64,000 nt of DNA, taken from assembly GCA_022606425.2 (NCBI GenBank), contig JAHDVF020000734.1, forward strand, positions 1,364,001 to 1,428,000. Reading direction: 5' to 3'. Position numbers and translations under genes: made by a program. Origin of the DNA: Lepidostoma basale. Lineage: Eukaryota; Arthropoda; Insecta; Trichoptera; Lepidostomatidae. Below the pieces are notes generated by a model that worked only from the letters and a program-made list of their open reading frames with translations, had not been told where the DNA came from and made no database searches. Each line of letters starts with the position of its first letter. Positions within the stretch are counted from its first letter, which is position 1. Of this stretch, positions 11,805 through 21,689 are shown in pieces.

Positions 11805-12299
11805 GTAACTAGACGCGACAGTCGCTAACGCGCTTTGCTATTCTTAGAAACAGAATGACGGTGTCAGGAGAGATTAATGCTACTCTTTTTAACTCCCAAT
11901 CAAACCATATTAGATTTCGAAGTCACGTCAAATTTCATACTTCAATTTTAAAACGATCTTCAGTCCTTACATCTATTTTCGTTCTGTTCGGTTTTACATT
12001 TTCTTTAAATATTGTCAGTGTACTAAGTATCTTAAGGTTTATTTACACCAGATAATTTTTTATTTCCATAGGAGTAACCAAGATTAATGATGATTGATGG
12101 ATCATCAGGAAGTTTTATATTTCGTTTAGAATTTCTTATTTCAATAATATTTTTTAGGCCTTCTACCAAGTCTACAAATAAACATTTTAAATATCGAAAA
12201 TTATATACAGACTTTAATATTCCCTTCAATGATTGTCAATTACCAGGGCAACATAATGTTTTGAAGGAAACTCTCTTGGAACAGTCGGGGTTTTTGTTC

Positions 12300-12424
12300 A
12301 CCCGGGTATCAGGAGCGCAGATGGTAGGAGGGGAAAGTAATTTAGTGAGCAGCGACCCCGGGCAAAGCATTCGCATATGGTGAGGGCGGGTTCATTAACC
12401 CGGCCCACTTCCTGATACCCGGGT
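12300..12424. mobile_element. small inverted-repeat element with 15 bp perfect TIRs
   Basis: ACCCGGGTATCAGGA at 12300-12314 is repeated as its exact complement at 12410-12424. The element is 125 bp long and GC-rich inside an AT-rich surround. The termini extend imperfectly into GTTC on the left and AAC on the right. No target-site duplication is evident and no second copy was found in the window. It fits a MITE-like or foldback element of unknown superfamily. Confidence 0.5.
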
Positions 12425-12899
12425 AACTGAATTTTAATAACTTTGTAAAAAAACTCTTTGTTATGGACGAAATAAGCCAGAAGAAGGTTGTGAAGGTTAT
12501 ATATATGTACGAAACATTAAAAAATGCTTTGTAATATTGAATTGGGGTTGTACATTGAGTTGCTTTTTTAATATAGAATTATATTATAAAACAATAATTT
12601 TACTTCATAATTTTCATTGTATATTTCAATAATAATAATAATGTTATGTTTCTAAGTTTGATAATTGTTTAATATTGTTAGGACATTCTGAACTATTTAA
12701 TAGATCACCATCTGGCGAGCGATGCAAAGGCTGCAACTTTCTCTATGCACCCAGAGATGGCGCAATCATATTATTTCGTTCGATTTTCTTATGAAATTTT
12801 CAACGTATTATTTGTACTGGTTGAAAAATCAGACCATTTATGCAAAATGCTGAAATTATTCACTACAGTAATACATGTTTTGCGTTGTAAACCAATTGC

Positions 12900-13165
12900 T
12901 TAACTTAATTGGAATTCATTAAAAAATATATTAACAGTTCAATTTACAATATTATAATTTTTATAATACAATTTTTGAGAATGTCGCGTGATGAGTAATG
13001 AGTTTGTTTGTAACATCTGATGATGCCAATATCGGTTGGTGAAACAGCTGTCGTGATATTCTCAAAATGTTTATAATAAAATATTATAATAGCGTTGTAA
13101 ATTTAACAGTTAATAAAATTGATGTATCATAGTTATTTGGCCAAAACAATGGACTATTAAAAAAG
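12900..13165 (+). repeat. repeat family carrying the 13.0 kb ribozyme-like motif
   Basis: The block GGCCAAAACAATGGACTATT at about 13139-13158 recurs as CGGCCAAAACAATGGACTATT near 33574-33594. In both cases it lies within 100 bases of the ATCGGTTGGTGAAAC-type segment. A third relative at 42450-42482 keeps CTGACGATGGCA and ATCGGTTAGTGA on the minus strand. Copy boundaries are not clear because the body is AT-rich. Confidence 0.5.
13011..13060 (+). ncRNA. hammerhead-ribozyme-like motif with full CTGATGA and GAAAC boxes
   Basis: CTGATGA at 13017-13023 is followed by an extra T, stem II GCCAA with TTGGT around a TATCGG loop, GAAAC at 13041-13045, AGCT and the predicted cleavage triplet GTC at 13050-13052. 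Stem III is the self-complementary ACAGCTGT. Stem I pairs GTG after the cut with CAT before the box (one G-U), then continues TA with TA beyond an A-A mismatch. A truncated copy of the same repeat, including GAAACAGCTGTCGT, lies on the minus strand at 33484-33515. Both loci are followed by the shared block CCAAAACAATGGACTATT. Confidence 0.55.
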
Positions 13166-13784
13166 TATATTAGTTACTCAGTGCGTCGTATACATTCAGA
13201 AATTAATGTTAAGCATTCAATTTACTCAAATAATGCAAATATTAAAACAGTGCTTATTTTGTTAAATTATTGTATACAAAATGATATTAAAGCTTATGTA
13301 ATATTATATAAACAAATATGTACGTATACTTTTTACAATGAATGTTCTTAAATATAATACATTTTCACAAAAGAACTTGATTAATAGTTATCCATCTATA
13401 TTAAATAACCGCCCCCCCTTCATTAGCTCCATCCACCCTTTTTTCTTCCCCCTTTCTCCCCCTCAATCTACCCCTGCCCTCCGTAACCTTCTCAACATGA
13501 CCTCTATGAAGGCTAACACGACCGGAGAAATATCTTAAATATAGATTTAGCTACCCCTAAATTCACACGCATTTTCGCTCAAATAAAAACTCTTGTGTTT
13601 CGATCGTTAATTGTGTGTCTCTGAGACAAGTTAATATTTTTAATACAACAACATTTGAAATTCGTAAAACTTGTATAATAATTATTATAGATATGTTTTC
13701 TAAGATTTCTTATTGTTTTTCTTATCCCCTTTCTTGAAGCTTCCAAACAAATTCTTGTGTTTTACATTCTCGCCTTACTTGTCG

Positions 13785-13900
13785 TTTGTCAATGCCAGGT
13801 AGTCTGGCGAAACCGGCCGCTGACGAAATAAAGAAAATAAAGTGGAAGTAGTAAAAAACATCATTTTATTTAATGACTATTTTCTTTTGTAATTTTTATT
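13785..13900 (+). repeat. repeat with GCCAG..CTGGC GAAACCGG core, copy 1
   Basis: GCCAG, loop GTAGT, CTGGC forms a perfect 5 bp stem directly before GAAACCGGCC. The following GCTGACGAAATAAAG matches the GCTGTCGAAATAAAG of the copy at 54918-54960, and both continue into an AAGTAGTTAAA..CATTTTATTTAAT block. The CTGATGA box is degenerate here (TTGTCAA), so this copy would not be expected to cleave. Confidence 0.5.
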
Positions 13901-14229
13901 AATTGAATGCTATTTTTATTTGTTTCAGGTAAGAAAATTTTATTCGGGATATTTTCATCTGGCTCGTTCAAGTTCATTTGCGGTATTGGAATTCAGGTAA
14001 AAATAGTTTGATTGTTTTTATTTCAAATATTATTTGCATTAAAACAAAAGTAATCTTAGCTGTCGCATTTCGATTAATATTGGAATTTATTTTATATTCG
14101 TCTTCATTTTGTATGGTGGATTCATATTTGAATAAACATAATTATACTTGGTATTACAACACTTTATTTCACTTATCACAGCCATTTTTCAGTATCATAA
14201 CATTTATCAATGTACACATTTTAAATTTG

Positions 14230-15060
14230 TGAACATTGATAAAGCTTATATTATAACCAAAACATGTCTGTGTTAATTGAAATATTGTAATACCAATTGA
14301 AATTATATTTATTCAAATAAATATTGTATCGATGATTTCAAAGCATAACACATTTTAGGTACAATTGGTTATGTTTGTTATATAACGATAGCAATATAAC
14401 AAATCCGTTTACTTTGAGGTAAACATTATTTAAAAAAAAATTCTAACAGGTATAATTATGTTATTTTTACAACTCATTGTGAGTTTAGAACAATAAAACA
14501 GTTTTAAAGAATATGAAATTGGAATGTTTCGCATTTTTCAAGAATGAAAATATGTCTTGACCTGGACGTGTTAGATTTGGGGTTTCTCCGTGTGTCACCG
14601 CGAGGCAGTGACCCCAACGACACGGGGTGACCTCGGGCCCCACACTGCTGCTGTTCAGCGCTGGGGGCTCCCGCCCCCGCCCCCCGCGCTTGCGCACTCC
14701 CTTCCCGCCTACGCGGCCAATTTCAACCCTGGAAAATGCCGGGTACGTTTCACTGACGTTTCCCGCGTCGCTGATGCCGGTATCAACAATTATCGCCAAA
14801 ACAAAATAACTCAATTGTTCGAAGTTTAAATTAAAACAGTCAAAACATATTTTGTTCTCACGCGATACATTTTATATTTTTATTTTAAACGATTGGTTTG
14901 TTAAATATTTAGAGATATTCTAAATATTTTGTTAATTCAAAGTATGATTTACTTTCTTGTGTACTATAAACAGACAAAATTTTAAAACTTTGGAAACTGA
15001 CGAGTTTTTTGATTTAGTAATAAAATAAAAGTTTGTGGATTATTCGAAAATACAAAAGGA
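14230..15060. other. AT-rich DNA with a CpG-rich patch at about 14560-14780
   Basis: The GC-rich patch lies 300-500 bases upstream of the candidate start codon at 15071 and contains many CpG and proline-type codon runs in every frame. Its position fits a promoter or 5' UTR exon of that gene, but no TATA, initiator or splice donor was convincingly assigned. Confidence 0.35.
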
Positions 15061-15070
15061 TTAACTCAAA

Positions 15071-15541
15071 ATGGAAACAGATGCTCTTAGCGGAGTGAAG
15101 GAAGAACTTCCAGAATTTCTTGAAGGTAGGAAATTTTACATCTATTTTTTAGAGATATCTTAAATTAATAAGATATAACTAAATTTAAAAACTTTTATTT
15201 TGATACCTTTAAAAATATCTCGTCCGAAGATAAATTGGTAGTGTCTCAAAATCTGATATATAAAATATTTTTATATTAAAAATTATTTAGATACGAACCT
15301 TCTTATTTATCAATATAAAAAAAAGTTCGTAATAATTTGAATTGTATATTCGATTTAATGTATTTTTCATATCTGTAACATTCCAAATTTAATAAAAATA
15401 ATTTATTATGTTTAGTCCGTGAAGTGTATGAAATAGAAACAAACAATAAATTAGGTAAAAATTTAAAATTCGATTACTTAGATCCATATAAAAGTTTATT
15501 TTTAGAACACGTGTTCGACCCTGAAATCCTTCACCCGATAG
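15071..15541 (+). CDS. candidate 5' coding exons of an unrecognised cellular gene
   Basis: ATG at 15071, in an AAAATGG context, opens 18 codons (METDALSGVKEELPEFLE) and runs into AAG|GTAGGA at 15125/15126. A second frame begins after TTATGTTTAG at 15415. The single base left by exon 1 joins the two bases of exon 2 to restore a codon, and the frame continues REVYEIETNNKLGKNLKF, then DYLDPYKSLFLEHVFDPEIL. The intron would be 290 bases. Exon 2 may end at ATAG|GTGGGG (15541), otherwise the frame stops at 15642. VKEE fits a sumoylation-type motif. I recognise no family. The matching phase and start context are the evidence; no transcript data are available. Confidence 0.42.
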
Positions 15542-15661
15542 GTGGGGGGGCGGGGCGTTTGAAGGTTGAAAATTGGAGGGAAACCCGCTTTCAGAGCCGA
15601 GAGCGGCGCTACTGCGATCAATTTTGGAAACTTTCCATTTGAGGGTAGCTTATGCTAGTGT

Positions 15662-15675
15662 CCGCTAGATGGCAG
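15662..15675 (+). promoter_or_regulatory. CTCF-like site
   Basis: CCGCTAGATGGCAG agrees with the CTCF core consensus CCASYAGRKGGCRS except for one base (G for A at the third position). It lies just after the candidate exons at 15.1-15.5 kb. AGATGGC-type sequences also occur at 12762, 22186 and in the centre of the 29.6 kb hairpin, so this could be part of a dispersed repeat word. Confidence 0.25.
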
Positions 15676-15679
15676 TAAT

Positions 15680-17310
15680 TCAAGGAATAGTTCAAACTAT
15701 CGTTGAAGTCTTGTGTGAAAATATAAGAAATATGTTCGTTTATGATTATGGTTTTATTTGCGAATATAAAAAAGAAATTTATTTGTGAGTAAAAAAAAGT
15801 GGGAATTTTTCAAACTATCATATCAATCTTATTTTTGTCGTTTTATGTGTATCTGAGTTTTATTATTATAAATATATATCCAAATATTATAACATCAGAA
15901 GCAGTTTCTGTCTTAACCTTTAACCAACTTATTTTCTGCCTTAACTTTTAAAAATAATATTGAACATAAAATTGTATTCTCTAAATGTTTCCTCACAAGT
16001 ACTTTCTTTATACATTTCCACGGTGCAATTGAAAACTTTTATTACACGCGTCGCGCAATTGAAGGTATCAGGGTAGGATGAATGTTGAGGAGGTGAACGG
16101 AGTGGAAACCGCGGCCGGTGACCGTTTCAAGGACGGCGTCGGCAGTTCAACGGCCACGCTCCCGCGTATTACCACACAGCGCCGGGGCCCGCGTTATCAA
16201 CTCTCTCCTTCCCGCTACCCGCTGGGACCTTCTGCCATCCTGGTATTCTGATCAAATTGGAGCAAGTAAAACAATGGAACATACAATTAAAAAAAAATGC
16301 ATGAAAAAAATACTTTTGTGCAATGAGGTAAAAAAATATTATTCACATAAAAAGTAGTACTTCGCAAATAAAATTGATGAAATATAAGACAAGAAGTTAT
16401 TTTTAAGATCACAGTGTTCAATTTGACATTTAAGTGCATTTATTTCGTTTCATAGCAAGTTGAAGTAAATATAGTTTTTATATTTATTGACTAACCAACC
16501 ATATTGCCGTGTTTTATAGTAGAGAGGATTGGATTATCCACACTTTTTCGTTTTGATATTGTATCAGTTCAATCCTTTAGGTATATTAAATTATGATTTA
16601 AGAGAATTAGGCAGAATAACTAAGCGTTTTTTGAAGACGTGCAATTAATATTTTGCACTATTGTACGACGCAATGTAGATATTCTTATTATTATAGTTAT
16701 ACGCACATAATGAAGGTACGAACAAAACTGAAACGATTAACAATTTTGGAATGGACACGGTTCATCACCCACTTCTAACATCCGGGCATTAATCCATAGC
16801 CATTCCGGGTAATATAGGTTTGGGCGCTTATGTAATCCAGTGCGTTTTAGATTTCTTGTAGCTCGGGGGCTTTGGGCGTACATTTTACAGGAAGTTCTTT
16901 ACGCGGAATGATCGTGCGAACCCACCGCCAACGGGATATGCTTTCCTGGTAGTCGCTTCGCATTGTGTCAGCGGGTTCAACGTCCACCCGGCGAGCCTGG
17001 GTGCTCACCCCTCCCGGCGCCTGCCCTTGACCGCGGCTCTGGTCAGGCGGAAAGACGAGCGACCATTCTGCACGCCTGAACATGATCAAATCCTTATGGC
17101 ATGCGCTATGAAACATAATAGCGACACATGTGCATACACAATACGAGTATCTTGGCCTTTCTAATTTCATTCCAAACATGCAAAGATTTTATCGGGTTCA
17201 TTATGTTTGCCAACTAGGTACATTTATTAATATTGATGATGTTTATGAAGTAAACACATTGATAGCTAGAAGCCTAATATTAAAATGGCTCTTATTTAAC
17301 TCTCTTTTTA
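15680..17310. other. AT-rich DNA with GC-rich patches at 16060-16260 and 16860-17060
   Basis: Both patches are CpG-containing and carry open frames without recognisable motifs. The first begins GGTATCAGGGTAGGATG and ends CCATCCTGGTATTCTGA, a loose inverted match, so it may be a diverged TIR element. No exon could be assigned. Confidence 0.3.
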
Positions 17311-17314
17311 TAAT

Positions 17315-17450
17315 TTATATCGACGAAAATGTCTGTTTTTCTAAAGCTCTATTACATTTTATGGAAGTGACATGTTTCATCTTGCTAGGCATTATCAAAT
17401 GTTTGGCGAAACATGTCACCCCCATAAGGCATGACAAATTTATAGAGAAT
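17315..17450. repeat. GCGAAACATGTC hairpin family, copy at 17.4 kb
   Basis: The block from AAAATGTCTGTTTTTCTAAA through TTTTATGGAAGTGACATGTT is followed by CTTGCTAGGCATTATCAAATG and then the inverse GGCGAAACATGTCACCCCCAT. It belongs to the same family as 20.9, 26.5, 27.9, 41.6 and 46.9 kb. A 141-codon frame crossing it is a by-product of the repeat. Confidence 0.6.
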
Positions 17451-17719
17451 ATACTTTTTTTCAATATTGACCCTGTAGTTTTATATTATTTTTCACATTT
17501 CGTTGCTGTACAAGTAAATTATAAGTATTTTAAAGAATTGGCTGAACGAATTTAGAATCTTATTTCCATAAGACGCGTTTTGGGCAAAGTCTGAATCGCG
17601 TCAGACAGAACAGATATAAAAACATAATAATATTTTTATTTCGTTTTTACAATGTAATGTTTTTTAAATATCAATCGTCATCCTATGAGTGATCCTAGGA
17701 CAACATGAATTTTATATGA

Positions 17720-18360
17720 AATCCAAATATTAGTAGAGCTGATTTCGTGGAGTTGAGTCTCTGTAGATTATTCTATTGGGATCAAAACTGTCGCTTCCTG
17801 GACGAGATTTATTGCAATAGATTGGCGCTAAATTGCTCAATTGCCGAGCACTCCGCTTCGAGTATGGCGACACGACCTGATTAGCGATGCACTCGGTTTG
17901 TATGCAAGCCGGGGGCGCGTGTCGTGCAGTTCGCAGTACGCAGTACGCAGTACGCACAGATGATGCATCGGTACGTTGGCGACCAGTCGCGTGCATTCAT
18001 CGCAATGTAACCGAGGTGGATCACCCCGGGCCGATGGCCGCGACAGGTAGGGGGTGAAGGAACTGCTGTGCGCTATATTCTTATTATTGCGAGCGATCCG
18101 TTGAACTTGGAGCCAGCAGCGTTCTCACCCGCGCGATAGGGCGGGAAAATAACCATTTTCACCCGGTTTCCGCCCCAAACCACAGCACACATATACCCGT
18201 AAAAGCCAATTAAGATTTCAGTAGACATCAGTTTCGAGTTTTCAATTAACTTGATAACAACTTTTAACTGCGAATCAAAGTCGATTTATTTTATTAAGAA
18301 TCGAGACGTACATCAAATGTTCAGATTACTTGTAATGTCAGTGCTGATGACATCTGGTGT
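17720..18360. other. GC-rich segment 17860-18180, no gene assigned
   Basis: The segment includes three tandem CGCAGTA units (about 17935-17955) and several CpG-rich runs. Frames on the minus strand are Cys/Arg/Ala-rich without recognised motifs. Confidence 0.3.
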
Positions 18361-18364
18361 GCTC

Positions 18365-18610
18365 TCAGAGCGTGTTAACATATTTTAGTCCCATAGCCTG
18401 GAGAGATCATAACAATCTCGAAAGGCTGATAATAATGGGTAGAGTAGAGGGAAAGCCACCACAAGGACGGCCACCGAGCCGCTGGTCCGATCAAATCGGG
18501 ACTCTGACTGACCTCTCAACAGCTGCAGCCTGGATACTGAACCATGGTGGATGGTTTACGGGATGGACAAGACCCTTAGTCATGATCATGAAGAATACGA
18601 CTTAGAAGAA
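18365..18610 (+). pseudogene. 3' end of a LINE reading frame (GRPPSRWSDQI type)
   Basis: The frame reads AWRDHNNLERLIIMGRVEGK, then PPQGRPPSRWSDQIGTLTD, followed by a Trp/Thr-rich end and a stop at 18603. A basic GRPP.RW.DQI block after the reverse transcriptase is typical of the C-terminus of insect RTE-like LINEs. This family is distinct in sequence from the one at 38978. Only the last 80 or so residues remain, so it is a 5'-truncated dead copy. No poly-A tail or target duplication was found. Confidence 0.65.
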
Positions 18611-18647
18611 TAATATTAGGTACATCGGCTACTGTTTAATACGATGA

Positions 18648-18815
18648 GTTTCGTGACAGAGTGGCAATAGCTATGACTATTACACCAAAAGTCCAAGGTT
18701 CGATTCCCGGCGATGTCAGTACGATTCTCACACTGTCTTTGGTATGGTGTAGAATTTATGCGACAGTAAAATAGGTAGCGATTTAGCCACCTATCAATGT
18801 CATGAGAATAAATAT
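18648..18815 (+). mobile_element. tRNA-derived SINE family 1, plus-strand copy
   Basis: An A-box-like GACAGAGTGGCA (about 18654) and a good B box GGTTCGATTCC (18698-18708) are spaced as in a tRNA gene. They are followed by a non-tRNA body, CTTTGGTATGGTGTAGAATT...CGACAGTAAAAT, and an end near ATGAGAATAAA. The copy at 59368-59530 shares both parts. The head folds poorly as a mature tRNA, so this is a SINE and not a tRNA gene. Confidence 0.72.
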
Positions 18816-19696
18816 AATAACTGTATTCTTTACTGCGATTTGGCTATCGCTATTATGATGGATAGAGCTTATTCAACAAAATAAAAATAATTATATTCAA
18901 GTCTGGGTCAGCTTTTTTTTTCAATTATAAAATATACACGTACCGATCGGTATACAATTATAAAACGTGTTTATTAACGTATTCGTGACATAACAATAAT
19001 TGACTAGCCCACTAGACAGCGATTAGATTCAATTCTGTTAATAAACAAATTATGTTCCGATTAACATAATTTATGATTCCAAAACATAAACTGCGTGTTA
19101 GAATGTTCGCCGAATTGTTTCGTGTATATAACACGTAACTGTGTTCATGTGAACATTTAAATATTCAAGTTCAACGACGTTGAAATAATTGTTTTCTTGC
19201 AAATATCGTGGGAGTGTCAGGTAACTCGCTACACACAGCTCTGACTAAAGCTAGCAAGAAATTACGTTCAAGCGCATTACTCTTATACTTGTTTTAAAAA
19301 GTACATATATTGTATCAACTTACATTGAAATCTAGACAACAAGAAAACTACAGGCCTCGATCGTTGGAATTATGAGTGTTTTGTGAAATAAAAATATTTT
19401 TAAAGGATTTTGACACGTGTTAAGGTTAGTTCATAATTTGTATTTTGAATTTTGAAATTCCGAAAAAATTCCGGCAACGCAAAATATATCAATATTGAAA
19501 ACATAAAACAATAAGTTAGTTAGTTAAAACAATAATGTTTTATATCATCGGATGTCCTCGTATTCCAGGAAGACTGTCCTTCACGGATGTGGGTCCTCAA
19601 ATCTATAAAGCCTATAAAATCCAATCCTGAACACACGAACTCTGGTGCATCTAGAGCAAGGAAAGACGTTCATAGATTTAAATCAAATCAATGGAA

Positions 19697-19835
19697 TTAG
19701 ATTTTATTATACAATCTTCAATGTGAGCATAAAATAGTTTTTTAATATGAAGAAGGAATTTGGTCGTATCCAGGCTTGAAATTCCCTGTATCTGTAGTCA
19801 AGCATTCTGTCCCGTAGACTACCACCACCCTGACA
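19697..19835 (-). mobile_element. tRNA-derived SINE family 2, copy 1
   Basis: On the minus strand the head reads GGTGGTAGTCTACGGGACAG, with an A-box-like TAGTCTACGGG, and a decayed B-box region (AATTTCAAGCC). It ends in ATTGTATAATAAAATCTA. The copy at 38571-38707 matches throughout (ACAATCTTCAATGTGAGCA...GAATCTGGTCGTGTCCA). The two copies define a family of about 140 bp. Confidence 0.65.
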
Positions 19836-20059
19836 TGGCATTGGAACCGCCATCGTCTCTCGATGGTCTCTCTTTTCTTCTCTTTCTCCCTCCTTCTTTC
19901 TGCGGCGTCGTCTCTGCGCTGTTCTACGAAGTCTTGTTAGCCTTTTTGAACTGTTGCTCTGTATCATGGTCTCCAACGGTGATAAATATACATTTTAATT
20001 GTCCACTTTGGAAAATTCATAAGAACTAGGTATTTTGAATATCTTAAGGAGCTGCATTT

Positions 20060-20443
20060 TTACGAGCAACGTGTTTTATTACCGAGCGGCTGCATGGAAA
20101 CATTTTGAATGAATGGTTCCCATTTGGCCAGTGTGAGCACATAACAGTGTGACCCCTCGTGAGTCATGTATTTACTACGAACGTAAGAGCGCCCGGGGAA
20201 CTCTACGCGAGTCGTTAGGATCGTGATCCGCAATCCGAAACAAGAAAATACTGCCCAAGTTACATCGAGTAGCAAGTTCTGATTAATTCTTCCAGGTAAA
20301 ACTGATCTAATATCCAGACCGATATCTGATTCATCTCTCTGGCATTCGAATTTCATACTCCAATCAAATTTAACAGTAATGCTAATGAATTGTGGCTGGT
20401 GCACTCCAAAGCTATGCCGATACTCGTTGCTATATGTATACAA
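20060..20443 (-). CDS. 127-codon open frame, unknown, possibly exonic
   Basis: This frame in a GC-richer block encodes FGVHQPQFISITVKFDW early, RDESDIGLDIRSVLPG in the middle and EGSHCYVLTLAKWEPFIQ near the end, with a balanced amino acid composition. Length and composition make it more gene-like than its neighbours. I see no signal peptide, domain or repeat relation. Splice sites were not resolved. It could be a single exon, a fragment of an unknown transposon protein, or chance. Confidence 0.25.
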   Translation of the reverse strand: MYTYSNEYRHSFGVHQPQFISITVKFDWSMKFECQRDESDIGLDIRSVLPGRINQNLLLDVTWAVFSCFGLRITILTTRVEFPGRSYVRSKYMTHEGSHCYVLTLAKWEPFIQNVSMQPLGNKTRCS

Positions 20444-20859
20444 GTGAAATAATATTAATTTTTCAACTCTAGAGAATTACAGTTAGACGGATGAGGTTTG
20501 CAATTAGGCATCAAAATAATGTGGCTTCGTGAAATGATTAAAAAAGCACCTGGAGTTCTCCACTAGTCTATTAAAGCAATATACGAGTATATCTACGTAT
20601 TCGTATTAGATCTAATCAATTCAGTATAATATGCGAAATACATTATTGTAGGAAAATATTAAACCCTCAGATCATGTATTGCATATGAGAATAAAAAAAA
20701 CATGTATCATCAACATTAACAGCATTGCCGGTTATTTAAATACATATTATTATTAATTAAGAACCATGTTTTCGTAATAATATTTTATCTTTTGTATAAA
20801 GAACTAACTTAATTTACGGAGTGGCATTATTAATAAAACTAATATAACGCTTTTGTATC

Positions 20860-21150
20860 GGTTCTTGAACATGTTGATATTACCTTAGGCAGGCGAAATA
20901 TGTCATTCCCACTAATTTATAATAAAACTTCTAGAAAACAGACATTTTCATTCGTATTGATTAACACTTATGTACAATATTTTGTTTTTACCCCATTGTT
21001 TTATCGTCAGGGTTACAAAAATAAACGGTTTTTATCACTAATGTCTGTTTTCTAGAAGTTTTATTATGATTTATGGGAATGACATGTTTCGCCTACCTAA
21101 GGTAATATCAAAATGTTCAAGAATCTGTTTCTGTAACCCTGATAATGCTC
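20860..21150. repeat. GCGAAACATGTC family, inverted pair
   Basis: The left arm (TTGAACATGTTGATATTACC...AGGCGAAATATGTCATTCCC...CTTCTAGAAAACAGACATT) is the inverse of the right arm (TGTCTGTTTTCTAGAAG...GGGAATGACATGTTTCGCC...GGTAATATCAAAATGTTCAA). Arms are about 90-110 bases around a spacer of about 95 bases. A further inverted match (CAGGGTTAC with GTAACCCTG) extends the structure to the right. Confidence 0.75.
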
Positions 21151-21339
21151 CGGCGGGAGAGAAACCGGTTGGTTCGATAAAAACAAACAAAATTGTGTAT
21201 AAACAAATTACACAAGTTTTATGAATTATTTTAAATATATTATTTATATATTTAAAAGTGCTGTACTAAACATTTGAAATATTTCTTCCTCAAATAGAAA
21301 GATACTTCTCATATAAATCAAAATCAGTTTCCGCGAAAT

Positions 21340-21620
21340 GGTTTAGCAGCTCAGTGTATTAGGACTGCATGAGGCGAGCAGGGTAAATGAACGCGCGGGC
21401 ACCGGGTGAAGGAACTCGCCTGTTCCATATCGCGGGTTAGCCACCTCGAGACCCCCTCGCACTTCTGCCAGCCTGCGAACCGCCGTGCTCCTGTTACTGT
21501 GCCACGGAACCTGGCCGCCAGAAATGGGATCAGCGCACTGCAACAATCTCTGCGTTATGGAGTAGGTGACGAGACTGTAAACCAGATAAGCAATTGCACT
21601 ATCGATTGAAAGAATACGCG
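21340..21620. other. GC-rich segment next to the tandem array
   Basis: The sequence includes TTTAGCAGCTCAGTG, which resembles a tRNA A box, but no B box follows at the right distance. Frames on both strands are open without recognised motifs. It ends where an AACAATTCTATGTATAGG short repeat leads into the array. Confidence 0.3.
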
Positions 21621-21689
21621 CAACTAACAATTCTATGTATAGGTATGTATAGGTATGTACTAACAATTCTATGTATAGGTATGTATATG

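Noticed and set aside
14485..14829. Overlapping frames on both strands through the CpG-rich patch
   Set aside because: Frames are open on both strands because of GC content; there are no motifs or splice support. A promoter or 5' UTR role is more likely.
17130..17555. 141-codon open frame on the plus strand
   Set aside because: Its middle is the GCGAAACATGTC hairpin repeat read through (IDENVCFSKALLHFMEVTCF), and the rest is Phe/Ile/Tyr-rich AT noise.
18652..18722. Functional tRNA gene
   Set aside because: The boxes are present but the acceptor and anticodon arms do not pair, and a second copy with a shared non-tRNA body shows that it is a SINE.
21351..21366. tRNA A-box-like TAGCAGCTCAGTG
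   Set aside because: No B box follows at the required distance.
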